Source: an uncultured Lachnoanaerobaculum sp. (GTDB lineage: Bacteria; Bacillota; Clostridia; Lachnospirales; Lachnospiraceae). Taken from it: a DNA stretch of 9,464 bases. The notes under the pieces are model-generated. The model had not been told where the DNA came from. It made no database searches and worked only from the letters and a program-made list of their open reading frames with translations. Shown here in pieces: positions 1 through 6,854 of this stretch. The stretch is from assembly GCA_938041725.1 (NCBI GenBank), contig CALISX010000091.1, forward strand, positions 1 through 9,464. The letters run 5' to 3'. How positions within the stretch are numbered: position 1 is the stretch's first letter; each line of letters starts with the position of its first letter. The position numbers and the translations under genes were made by a program.

Positions 1-2
1 TA

Positions 3-122
3 GTCGGTATTGAATATATTTTTTATAAAAAGTGGATTTTGGAACAAATTTGAAAATGTATATACTATGCAGAAAACCGAAGACTGGCAAAGGAATATGG
101 AGTGGATTTAGATATTGTATAG
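3..122 (+). pseudogene. Possible 3' remnant of an unrecognised gene
   Basis: Reading from base 3 on the plus strand gives 16 codons, a TGA at 51-53, then 22 more codons in the same frame ending at TAG 120-122. The second part reads like an ordinary hydrophilic C-terminus (YAENRRLAKEYGVDLDIV). The pattern fits the tail of a gene with an in-frame stop, or simply a chance open stretch. I do not recognise the family, the segment is cut by the window edge, and the other plus-strand frames are also partly open. No ribosome binding site or start supports an intact gene here. The base composition is more AT-rich than the cit genes to the right, which agrees with decayed or foreign DNA but proves nothing. 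Confidence 0.18.
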
Positions 123-126
123 AAAA

Positions 127-160
127 TTGAGGAGGCCGCCTGGACTGGCGGCCTCCTCAA
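127..160 (-). terminator. Rho-independent terminator after the citrate transporter
   Basis: A perfect 14-bp inverted repeat (127-140 with 147-160, core GAGGAGGCCGCC) encloses a 6-base loop. Read on the minus strand it is followed by AATTTTCTAT, a T-rich tract, and it lies 36 bases beyond the transporter stop codon. On the plus strand the hairpin is followed by A residues, so it should work mainly for minus-strand transcripts. Confidence 0.88.
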
Positions 161-196
161 AAAGCTGCAGGACGGGAAAGCGCAGGAGCCTGCCCC

Positions 197-1549
197 TTAC
201 AGGGGAATCAAGCCAACCATTACTCCGAATATCATACAGATAATGGAAAATCCCCATACATACAAAAAGCTGTTTTTGATATGATCCTTAATATCCACCT
301 CTGCCAATCCAACTCCCAGCAGGGTAGCAGGGACCATGGGGCTGATGAAGGTGGCACAGTTTCTGCATACCACCATGGCAATGGCGATGGAGAGGGCAGG
401 AACCCCAAAGCTCTCTCCGATGCCCATCATAACCGGCAGCATGCCATAGAAATAGCTGTCTGTATCAAAGGCCAGGGCCAGGGGTACAGACAGGAAGCCG
501 ATCACCAAGGGCAGGTGGCTTCCCAAAGCGCTGGGCAGTATCATGGAAATCAAATCCGACATACAGCTTACCACACTGGGAATCTCTGTACCGCCATCCG
601 GGGTTACGCTTTTTACCAGAATACCCATTAAAACCGCTGCCCCCATCAAAGTGGAACACATCATAATGGCTGGACCTGCCTGACGGTTAATAATTTTCTT
701 CTGCAGCTTGATATCCGTATAGTTTACCAAAACCGCTGCAGCCACACCTAACATAAAGGGCACATAGCTGGGGAATTTATCCCATACCAGCAGAGCAATC
801 ACTGCAAAAGTCAAGAGAAGATTAAAAATAAAAAGCTTTGGCCTGGCAAACTCCTTATCCTCGGTGTTGGACTTCTCCTCTTTGTGAAGCTCTGTATTTG
901 TACGCTGTCCTGCTCCCAGCTTCTGCTCCTGGAAACCTGCCAGCACCGCATGGCCCAGACAAAGAACAATACCAAAGATCTGAATGGGAAGGATGGTGCG
1001 CCATAATTTTCCTGCCTCCAGTCCCAAAACAGAGGCTGCCCGCATGGTGGGGCCTGCCCAGGGCATCAGATTCAGCACACCCATGGCCAGCACGCTTACC
1101 CGCAGCAGGGTGGTGGAGCGCATATTCATCCGCTTGTATACGGGAAGCATGGCGGGAACCACAATCAAAAAGGTGGAAGCCCCTCCTCCATCCAGATGGC
1201 CGATCAGGGCAATGACGGCAGTCATCACAGTAACCCCCACCACGCTGTTTCCAATCAGCTTCATCAGCTTCCCAATAATCACATCAAACATTCCTGCATC
1301 CGTCATAATTCCAAAATACAGCACGGAAAATACAAACAGAGCTGCTGTGGGTCCGGTACTGGAAAATCCGCTTTTAATCAAAGCCCCCACATCCTCCAGG
1401 CGGTAGTAGCCTCCGATGACCAGAATTACAGCCAGTATAGAGGGAAAAACAACAAATGCAATACTGGGAAGGGTTTTACTCTGGAACAGGGTAAAAACGA
1501 TGGCTATAATACATATAAAGCCCAGGATACCTACAATGGTGGCAGACAT
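197..1549 (-). CDS. CitMHS-family citrate transporter
   Basis: The 450-residue protein is an integral membrane carrier of the CitMHS (citrate-Mg2+/H+ or citrate-Ca2+/H+ symporter) family and should import citrate, usually as a metal complex. It is hydrophobic throughout, with roughly 11-12 membrane segments and one charged, probably cytoplasmic loop at about residues 206-238. Family-type motifs are visible: GHLDGGGASTF (117-127), LMPWAGPTMRAAS (161-173), FDTDSYFYGMLPV (361-373) and FISPMVPATLLGVGLAE (401-417). The length matches the family. The ATG start is preceded by AGGAGG (1558-1563) at 8 bases. It lies downstream of, and in the same direction as, the sensor kinase gene, with no terminator seen between them but with its own promoter, and it ends at a strong terminator. 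Which metal-citrate form is carried cannot be read from the sequence; the specific names citM, citH or citN are therefore not assigned. Confidence 0.93.
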   Translation of the reverse strand: MSATIVGILGFICIIAIVFTLFQSKTLPSIAFVVFPSILAVILVIGGYYRLEDVGALIKSGFSSTGPTAALFVFSVLYFGIMTDAGMFDVIIGKLMKLIGNSVVGVTVMTAVIALIGHLDGGGASTFLIVVPAMLPVYKRMNMRSTTLLRVSVLAMGVLNLMPWAGPTMRAASVLGLEAGKLWRTILPIQIFGIVLCLGHAVLAGFQEQKLGAGQRTNTELHKEEKSNTEDKEFARPKLFIFNLLLTFAVIALLVWDKFPSYVPFMLGVAAAVLVNYTDIKLQKKIINRQAGPAIMMCSTLMGAAVLMGILVKSVTPDGGTEIPSVVSCMSDLISMILPSALGSHLPLVIGFLSVPLALAFDTDSYFYGMLPVMMGIGESFGVPALSIAIAMVVCRNCATFISPMVPATLLGVGLAEVDIKDHIKNSFLYVWGFSIICMIFGVMVGLIPL

Positions 1550-1557
1550 AATCCTTT

Positions 1558-1593
1558 CCTCCTAAATTGATAATTTCTATTGTTCCTATTATA
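1558..1593 (-). promoter_or_regulatory. Promoter and RBS of the citrate transporter
   Basis: On the minus strand there is a perfect -10 box TATAAT (1588-1593) and the ribosome binding site AGGAGG (1558-1563) in front of the ATG at 1549. At the expected 17-base spacing the -35 position reads GCGGGA, which is very poor. A strong -10 with no -35 is typical of a promoter that needs an activator, and candidate activator boxes lie just upstream (1635-1663). Confidence 0.6.
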
Positions 1594-1634
1594 CTTTCCC
1601 AGCCTTAACATCCCGCCCCAAACATCTAAAAATC

Positions 1635-1663
1635 TATTAAGGCAAACATTACAAAATATTAAG
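1635..1663 (-). promoter_or_regulatory. Two CTTAATA boxes, 22 bp apart: likely activator site
   Basis: On the minus strand CTTAATA occurs at 1657-1663 and again at 1635-1641, exactly 22 bp (two helical turns) apart and in the same orientation, 41 bases upstream of the TATAAT box. OmpR-type regulators bind direct repeats on one face of the helix, so these are plausible sites for the response regulator encoded at 3637-4320. The distal box overlaps the last codons of the kinase gene. Other short repeats are also present (ATGTTTG at 1643-1649 and 1619-1625), so the exact operator is uncertain. Confidence 0.4.
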
Positions 1664-3434
1664 ATATGGCAGAGGAAGAAGACTTTTCCCTCTTGTCCAG
1701 CAAAGGCAAAAAGACCTGAAAGCTGCTTCCCTCCCCGGGCCTGCTCTGGGCCCGGATGCCCCCCTTATGGGCGTTGAGAATCTGGCTGACAATGGCAAGC
1801 CCCAGCCCAGTGCCTTCTCCCAGGGGCTTGGTGGTATAAAAGGGATCAAAGATCTGTTTCAGCATCTCTTTGGCCATCCCCCTGCCATTATCCCGGATTT
1901 CCACCAGCAGGTATTTCTCCCAATCCTCCGACATTTGATCCTTTAAAAGCTCCCGCACCTTCTCCCCCTCTATACCCGAGGCCAGCATCCAAATCCTTCC
2001 CTCTTTGTTTTCCCCTATGGCATACACCGCATTGGCAAAAATATTTAAGAAAACCTGGTTCAGCTGGGTCTTGCTTCCGAAAATTCTTTCCTCCACATCC
2101 TCTATCTCTGCCGTAAAGAGAATATGCTCCGGACATAATGTTGCCATCATCTTTTGTGTTTTTTGTAAAAAATCCTTTACCTGCAGCTCACCAAAGGAAA
2201 TATCCGGATTTTTCCTTCCCAGAGAGGAAATCTGACGCACCACCTCCTTGGCCTTAGCGGAGGCTTCAAAGATTTCTTTGGAAAAATCATAGGCCTCGGA
2301 ATCCTTTTCAAAGCTTTCCATCAGCATTTCAGAGTAACCCATAATAGGCACCAAAAAGTTGTTAAATTCATGGGCAATGCCCGCAGTCATAATACCCATA
2401 ATCTGCAGCCTTTGCTGATGGGCGGTTTTTTGACTGTTTTTTTGATATTTTTCCAGGGAAGCATTTAAAATCCTCAGTTCCTTTATCTGCTTTTTGGTTT
2501 CTCCCCTCTCCTGCCACAGCTGAAAAATAAAAAGTACAAACAATACAAAAATCAGAGCCGTTCCCCCAGTAAAAACCATGAAATTCCCAAATCCCTCCCG
2601 GATGGGAGCGTAGAAATCCGAATAGTCTGTTACAGCACTGATAATGAGAAAATCCTCTCCCATCCTGGCCGGAGCATAGGCTGCAATTTTTTTCACCCTT
2701 TCCAAACTGGGGGAGGTCCACCAATAGGAATAATACTCTGAAACCCCTGTTCCCCCCTTCCTCTGCCGGGCAATCAAAGCCTCCAGGCTTTCCAGATCCG
2801 CCTGGGGAAACCGGACCCTCCGCCCTTCAATCACATCAATGCCCCACTGCTGTCTGTCCGGATGCATTAAGATTCTTCCCTGGGAATTTTTTACCACTAC
2901 ATAGCCGTTTCGCCCGATATGAATGTTTTCGATAATACCGCTGTATAATCCTTCCATATCCACTGCCAGACAAAGGGCTCCCTCTGCCAATTCTTTCCGG
3001 AACACCAACCAATAGTTTCCCTGGCTGTCCCGGCTCTGATACATCGCCAGATCCTCCTGGATATCCGCTGCTTTTTCTTCCGGGGAGAGGGGCATTTCTG
3101 GAATCCCTTCTTCTCCCTGGGAATGCCAAAGCAGCAGTTTTTTGCGGCTGCTGGAATGATAGAGTGGATAATCCTGCAAAAGCTCTTTAGATCGGTCTGT
3201 ATGCTCCACCTCATAGGAAAGAAATTCCACCTCCTGCACAAAGCCTTGAATGTCCTGTTCTATATTGGCGGCCAGGGTATTGGTCAAAAGCAAAAGCTGC
3301 TCCTTTTGATTTCCCATCATCCTGTCCTTGTACCAGCTCCAAATCCGCCATCCTGCAAAAATATCCCCTGCAATCAGGACTGCAACCACCGCCAAGATCC
3401 CTGCAAAGGTTCCCATGCTTTTTTTCTTTCCCAT
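1659..3434 (-). CDS. Membrane sensor histidine kinase with Cache-like domain
   Basis: The 591-residue protein is a sensor kinase. Residues about 9-29 form a first membrane helix, 30-283 an extracytoplasmic sensor region, and about 284-307 a second membrane helix. The stretch IGRNGYVVVKNSQGRILMHP (173-192) is typical of Cache (periplasmic PAS-like) ligand-binding domains. A coiled linker (about 308-345) leads to the dimerisation helix with phospho-acceptor His355 in GIAHEFNNFLVPIMGYSEM, then the ATPase domain: N box around 459-472, G1 box RDNGRGM (514-520), F box FDPFYTT (529-535) and G2 box GTGLGLAI (541-548). All catalytic boxes look intact. The HEFNN form of the His box is more usual in NtrB-like and hybrid kinases than in kinases paired with OmpR-type regulators. 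The ATG has AAGGAAG (3441-3447) 6 bases upstream. Between the citrate transporter and a divergent regulator gene, it most likely senses citrate or a related carboxylate; the ligand is inference. It is not a CitA-type kinase with the short PAS sensor of enterobacteria. Confidence 0.92.
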   Translation of the reverse strand: MGKKKSMGTFAGILAVVAVLIAGDIFAGWRIWSWYKDRMMGNQKEQLLLLTNTLAANIEQDIQGFVQEVEFLSYEVEHTDRSKELLQDYPLYHSSSRKKLLLWHSQGEEGIPEMPLSPEEKAADIQEDLAMYQSRDSQGNYWLVFRKELAEGALCLAVDMEGLYSGIIENIHIGRNGYVVVKNSQGRILMHPDRQQWGIDVIEGRRVRFPQADLESLEALIARQRKGGTGVSEYYSYWWTSPSLERVKKIAAYAPARMGEDFLIISAVTDYSDFYAPIREGFGNFMVFTGGTALIFVLFVLFIFQLWQERGETKKQIKELRILNASLEKYQKNSQKTAHQQRLQIMGIMTAGIAHEFNNFLVPIMGYSEMLMESFEKDSEAYDFSKEIFEASAKAKEVVRQISSLGRKNPDISFGELQVKDFLQKTQKMMATLCPEHILFTAEIEDVEERIFGSKTQLNQVFLNIFANAVYAIGENKEGRIWMLASGIEGEKVRELLKDQMSEDWEKYLLVEIRDNGRGMAKEMLKQIFDPFYTTKPLGEGTGLGLAIVSQILNAHKGGIRAQSRPGEGSSFQVFLPLLDKREKSSSSAIS

Positions 3435-3475
3435 CCTGCTCTTCCTTCCCCTTCCTTAAACCCTCCAAAAGATGT

Positions 3476-3481
3476 TATAAT
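3476..3481 (+). promoter_or_regulatory. Candidate -10 box for the response regulator gene
   Basis: A perfect TATAAT on the plus strand lies about 155 bases before the regulator's start codon. No good -35 is seen (TTCCTT at 18 bases is the nearest). Transcription from here would begin close to the left arm of the cloverleaf element at 3487-3580, so the mRNA leader would carry most or all of that fold. Confidence 0.4.
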
Positions 3482-3486
3482 AGTTC

Positions 3487-3580
3487 TATAGCAAAGCCAG
3501 GGGCCGGCCCTGGTTCTACAGTACCCCCATGCCGGGCAGGGTCGGTACCGCCATAGATATAAGTCTATGCATTTGCTATA
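3487..3580. other. 94-bp cloverleaf-like structured element
   Basis: The intergenic DNA contains nested inverted repeats that together give one closed fold. The outer arms TATAGCAAA (3487-3495) and TTTGCTATA (3572-3580) are a perfect 9-bp stem. Inside are three hairpins in series: CCAGGG/CCCTGG (3497-3502 with 3508-3513); GTACC plus CCC (3521-3528) with GGG and GGTAC (3539-3541, 3544-3548), including a 2-base bulge; and CATAGA/TCTATG (3552-3557 with 3564-3569) with a 6-base loop. The result is a four-way junction on either strand. It contains no open gene. It could be a structured mRNA leader, a small RNA, a protein-binding region, or a mobile miniature repeat inserted between the two genes. 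It does not match a tRNA, and I cannot assign a known riboswitch class. Confidence 0.55.
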
Positions 3581-3585
3581 TTATA
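3580..3585 (-). promoter_or_regulatory. Candidate -10 box for the sensor kinase gene
   Basis: On the minus strand a perfect TATAAT abuts the right arm of the cloverleaf element, about 145 bases upstream of the kinase start. The -35 is weak (TTTACC at 19 bases or TACCAA at 17). Together with the plus-strand box at 3476-3481 it forms two promoters facing each other, so the two leaders would overlap in antisense for roughly 90 bases. Confidence 0.4.
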
Positions 3586-3636
3586 CAGCATAGCAGACAG
3601 AGTTGGTAAAGGGATAGAGTTTCAGGTGAGGTGTTT

Positions 3637-4320
3637 ATGGAAGATAGAGTATTAATTATAGACGATGATCCTGCCATCTGCAGGCTGTTGGAAAAGGTAA
3701 TGAAAAGCAATGATTTGGAAGCCATGGTAGCCCATAGCGGCACCCAGGCCCTTGCCATTTTGCAAAAACAGAGCTTTGATGTGATTATTCTGGATATCGT
3801 GCTGGGAGATATGGAGGGCTTTGACATTATCAAAAGCCTGCGGGACCGCAATGTCAATACCCCGATTATTATTGTCAGCGGAAGGGATGAGGATTATGAC
3901 TCTCTTTACGGTCTTTCCATTGGAGCAGATGACTATATTACAAAGCCCTTCCGCCCTGTGGTGCTGGGAGCCAAGGTAAAAGCCCTGATTCGCAGGAGCA
4001 AAACCCTCAGCCACAGCGTGCTGCAGATCCAGCTGGGCCCCTTCTCCTATTCCGGGTCCACCATGCGCTTTTATAAAAACGGCCAGGAGCTGATCCTTTC
4101 CGCCAAGGAAAGCGCACTTCTTTTGCTGTTTATGAAGCATCCCCAGCAGATCTTTACCAAGGAAATGATCTATGAGCAGGTTTGGGGCAATTCCATTGCC
4201 ATTGACGACAATGCCATTATGGTATACATCAACCGGCTCCGGGGCAAAATCGAAGAGGACCGCCAGCACCCTGCCCATATTAAAACCGTCCGGGGGCTGG
4301 GGTACCGCTTCATTGCCTAG
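3637..4320 (+). CDS. OmpR/PhoB-family response regulator
   Basis: This two-domain transcription factor has 227 residues from the chosen start. The receiver domain (about 1-118) shows the acidic pocket DDD at 9-11, phospho-acceptor Asp53 in VIILDIVLGD, Ser81 in the Thr/Ser position, and Lys103 in GADDYITKPF. The winged-helix DNA-binding domain (about 130-226) has the usual pattern SAKESALLLLFMKHP, FTKEMIYEQVWG and a C-terminal VRGLGYRF. An in-frame GTG lies at 3631, but AGGTGAGG (3624-3631) is correctly spaced only for the ATG at 3637. It is divergent from the sensor kinase and convergent with citF, and it is the only plus-strand gene in the cluster. It is the natural partner of the kinase and the best candidate activator of citMHS and citDEF; that pairing is inferred from position alone. 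Confidence 0.93.
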   Translation: MEDRVLIIDDDPAICRLLEKVMKSNDLEAMVAHSGTQALAILQKQSFDVIILDIVLGDMEGFDIIKSLRDRNVNTPIIIVSGRDEDYDSLYGLSIGADDYITKPFRPVVLGAKVKALIRRSKTLSHSVLQIQLGPFSYSGSTMRFYKNGQELILSAKESALLLLFMKHPQQIFTKEMIYEQVWGNSIAIDDNAIMVYINRLRGKIEEDRQHPAHIKTVRGLGYRFIA

Positions 4321-4341
4321 AAGAATACCGCTGGAGCCTTT

Positions 4342-4379
4342 CCGGGGAAAGCCTTCTTCCCTGCTTTCCCCGGTTTTTT
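4342..4379 (+). terminator. Rho-independent terminator of the response regulator gene
   Basis: A perfect 11-bp stem CCGGGGAAAGC (4342-4352) with GCTTTCCCCGG (4363-4373), a 10-base loop, and then TTTTTT (4374-4379), starting 21 bases beyond the regulator stop. For the converging citF transcript the same hairpin is followed by AAAGG, so it is a poor intrinsic terminator in that direction. Confidence 0.92.
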
Positions 4380-4389
4380 CAGGCATTCT

Positions 4390-5952
4390 TTACTCTTTTG
4401 AAAATTCAAAATCCTTGATCTGGCGCACCACATCCATTACGGTGCCGTCTCTGGCCTCTATAATTCCCACTACACGGTCGGCAAACTGCACCCGTTCCGG
4501 CTCCCCTGCAATGGAATAGGCAATATCCCGCAATTCCTCAATGGTTTTAAAGGGCAGATCCACGCCCTTCATGGCCTCAATCAGATCCTGCCTTCTGGGA
4601 TTAATAGCAATTCCGTAATCCGTCACCACCACATCAATGGACTCTCCAGGGGTGGTGACAGTGGTTACCTCTGTGCAAACTGCCGGGGTGCGTCCCTGCA
4701 AAAGGGGCGCAATTACAATGGCGCACTTGGCTCCGGCTGCCGTGTCCGGATGTCCTCCCTGGGCTCCGGTAACCATGCCATTGGAATCCACCACCACATT
4801 TACATTGAAATTCACATCCACCTCCAGGGCTGCCAGAATCACAATATCCAGCTTATTGACCACCGCCCCTTTATTGAAGGGATTGGCATATTCCCCTGCA
4901 GAAATCCGAAAATGTTTTAAATTCTTCACGGAAGCCACTGCATCCTGGTCAAAGTCCTGGGTATCCAAGAGGCATTCCACCTGTCCGTTAATTAATAAAT
5001 CACACATGGGTTTGGTCAGTCCTCCCACTCCAAAGCCCATCTTTACATTCTTTTTGGCCATTTCCCTGGCCAAGTAGATGGTGGAAGCTATGGAGGCCCC
5101 TCCCACCCCGGTTTGATAGGAAAATCCCTCTTTAAAGTAGGGGGAATTCACCACAAAACGGGTGCAGTAATCCGCCATCATCAGTTTTCTTTGATCTGTG
5201 GTGGGCTTAGCGGCTCCTGTGGCAATTTTGGCAGGATCCCCGATTTCATCCACCACCACCACATAATCCACTCTGGTCTGGCTGATATGGGCAGGGAAAT
5301 TGGGATAGGGCTTTAAGCAGTCCGTAATGGCCACCACCCGGTCTGCATAAAAGGAATCCGGTACTGCATAGGAGAGTACCCCGCAGTCGCTTTTTCCTCC
5401 AATGGCCCGAAGGTTTCCATATTCATCTGATGTGGGAGAGCCTACAAAGGCAATGTCGATCTTGGTTTCCCCTGTAACCAGGGCCCGCACCCTGCCTCCG
5501 TGGCTTCGCATAATGGCCAGTCCCTTCAGCTTTCCCCTGGATATGGCCTCGCCGATTTTTCCCCGCACACCGGAGGACTGGATATGGGTAATGGTCCCAT
5601 CCTCAATAAAGGGAACGATGGGATTCTGGGCCTTTCCCAGGGAGCTGGCACAGATGGTAATGTCCTTAATGCCCATGGCATGGATCTCCTCCATAACCAT
5701 ATTTACCACATAATCTCCGTCCCTGAAATGATGGTGAAAGCTAATGGTCATGCCGTCTTTGATCCCGCATTTTTCCAAAGCAGCCCGGATGCTGGGCAAA
5801 AGCTTGCTGCCCCCATTGTTTTCCACAATCCGCACCTGGGCACCGTGTTTATGAAAAACCTGTCCGTCCTTTGCCAGGTTTCCCTGAAATACTTCCTTGC
5901 CGGTTTCTTTTAAAATTTCCTGGGGTATATCCCGTCCAACTGCATTAATCAT
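4390..5952 (-). CDS. citF: Citrate lyase alpha subunit (citrate CoA-transferase)
   Basis: The 520-residue protein is the alpha subunit of citrate lyase, which exchanges the acetyl group on the acyl carrier subunit CitD for citrate, forming citryl-ACP and releasing acetate. It acts in the cytoplasm in the CitDEF complex. The length fits the family (about 505-520). Family-type blocks seen include SFHHHFRDGDYVVNMV (71-86), FVGSPTSDEYGNL (169-181), the glycine-rich GVGGAS (282-287), GFGVGGLTKPMC (306-317), GAQGGHPDTAAGAK (396-409) and VVTDYGIAINPRR (442-454). No disruption is seen. It is the last gene of citDEF: its ATG overlaps the citE stop codon by one base (TAATG), with an AAGGGGGA ribosome site inside the end of citE. 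It converges on the response regulator gene 69 bases away. Confidence 0.97.
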   Translation of the reverse strand: MINAVGRDIPQEILKETGKEVFQGNLAKDGQVFHKHGAQVRIVENNGGSKLLPSIRAALEKCGIKDGMTISFHHHFRDGDYVVNMVMEEIHAMGIKDITICASSLGKAQNPIVPFIEDGTITHIQSSGVRGKIGEAISRGKLKGLAIMRSHGGRVRALVTGETKIDIAFVGSPTSDEYGNLRAIGGKSDCGVLSYAVPDSFYADRVVAITDCLKPYPNFPAHISQTRVDYVVVVDEIGDPAKIATGAAKPTTDQRKLMMADYCTRFVVNSPYFKEGFSYQTGVGGASIASTIYLAREMAKKNVKMGFGVGGLTKPMCDLLINGQVECLLDTQDFDQDAVASVKNLKHFRISAGEYANPFNKGAVVNKLDIVILAALEVDVNFNVNVVVDSNGMVTGAQGGHPDTAAGAKCAIVIAPLLQGRTPAVCTEVTTVTTPGESIDVVVTDYGIAINPRRQDLIEAMKGVDLPFKTIEELRDIAYSIAGEPERVQFADRVVGIIEARDGTVMDVVRQIKDFEFSKE

Positions 5953-6854
5953 TACAAATCCCCCTTATACACACCGGAAGCCTTTGCCAGGGCAATGGTT
6001 CTTTTGGCCCCGTCATAGAAGGCAATGTCAATCATTTTTCCATCCACAGTAAATACACCCACCCCCTGGGCTTTCTTGGAATCAATTTCCTTGATGACCT
6101 TCTCGGCAAAAATGATTTCCTTTTCCTTTGGGCTGTAGATTTCATGCACAATGGAAATCTGGCGGGGATTGATAATGGATTTTCCGTCAAAGCCCATTAA
6201 ATGAATGATCTCCACATCCTGGCGGAAGCCCTCCATATTGTCAAGATCCGTATATACTGTGTCAAAACACTGCACATGGGCTGCTCTGGCAGCAATAATC
6301 ATATTCTGTCTGGCCCCCATCAGCTCCACCCCGGTACCGGTGATATGGGTCATAAGGTCCTTGGTATAATCTCCTCCCGACAAAGCAATCCCCAGCATCC
6401 GCTCTGAGGAATCGCAGATATCCAGAGCCCGCATAACTCCTCTGGCGGACTCCAGCGCCGCCATAATCAAAGTCGATCCCTCCGGGCGGCCAAACTCCTT
6501 TTCCGCTGCCAGGATATGCTCCTCCACCACCTTCACATCATGGTGGCTCTCTGTCTTGGGAATACGAATGGCATCACATCCTCCGGCCACAGCACAGCGG
6601 ATGTCCTCCTTCCAATAGGGGGTATCCAGGCCGTTGATGCGCACCAGCCGTTCCACGCCTCTATAGTCAATGGATTTCAGGGCGTGGAACAGAGAAAACC
6701 TGGCAGCATCCTTTTGGTTTTCCGCCACCGCATCCTCCAAATCCAAGATAATGGAATCCGGCTTATAGATATAGGGATCCTTAATCAGCCCCGGCTTTTG
6801 GGCATTTAAAAACATCATGGTTCTTCTCAGTCTGTTCTTGTTAGGATGAATCAT
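5952..6854 (-). CDS. citE: Citrate lyase beta subunit (citryl-ACP lyase)
   Basis: The 300-residue protein is the beta subunit of citrate lyase, of the HpcH/HpaI aldolase-like TIM-barrel family, which cleaves citryl-ACP to oxaloacetate and acetyl-ACP using Mg2+. Visible family motifs are DLEDAV (38-43), VRINGLD (71-77) with substrate Arg72, RIPK (97-100), ALES with Glu135 as a likely metal ligand, SGGDY (159-163) with Asp162 as the second metal ligand, and GFDGKSIINPRQI (221-233). In well-studied CitE proteins the SGGD segment is usually GAED; here the Glu before the metal-binding Asp is Gly. The length is normal. Its ATG overlaps the citD stop in ATGA (6851-6854), with GGGGAGG as ribosome site, so it is translationally coupled. 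A CoA-ester lyase acting on another substrate is possible for the family but unlikely between citD and citF. Confidence 0.96.
   Translation of the reverse strand: MIHPNKNRLRRTMMFLNAQKPGLIKDPYIYKPDSIILDLEDAVAENQKDAARFSLFHALKSIDYRGVERLVRINGLDTPYWKEDIRCAVAGGCDAIRIPKTESHHDVKVVEEHILAAEKEFGRPEGSTLIMAALESARGVMRALDICDSSERMLGIALSGGDYTKDLMTHITGTGVELMGARQNMIIAARAAHVQCFDTVYTDLDNMEGFRQDVEIIHLMGFDGKSIINPRQISIVHEIYSPKEKEIIFAEKVIKEIDSKKAQGVGVFTVDGKMIDIAFYDGAKRTIALAKASGVYKGDL

Noticed and set aside
3490..3555. Possible c-di-GMP (GEMM-I) riboswitch, suggested by GCAAAGCC and GGTACCGCC
   Set aside because: Only scattered motifs match. The first GEMM half (stem with GAAA tetraloop and its receptor context) is missing, and the perfect 9-bp outer stem pairs GCAAA elsewhere.
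3631..3636. GTG at 3631 as the response regulator start
   Set aside because: The AGGTGAGG ribosome site runs into it; the ATG at 3637 has proper spacing and gives a normal receiver N-terminus.
3652..4386. Long 244-codon minus-strand open frame opposite the response regulator
   Set aside because: It is a shadow of the regulator gene, whose receiver and winged-helix motifs are unmistakable on the plus strand; the shadow shows no family pattern.
5113..5913. Plus-strand open frames opposite citF
   Set aside because: They are antisense shadows of conserved citrate lyase sequence and have no ribosome sites.
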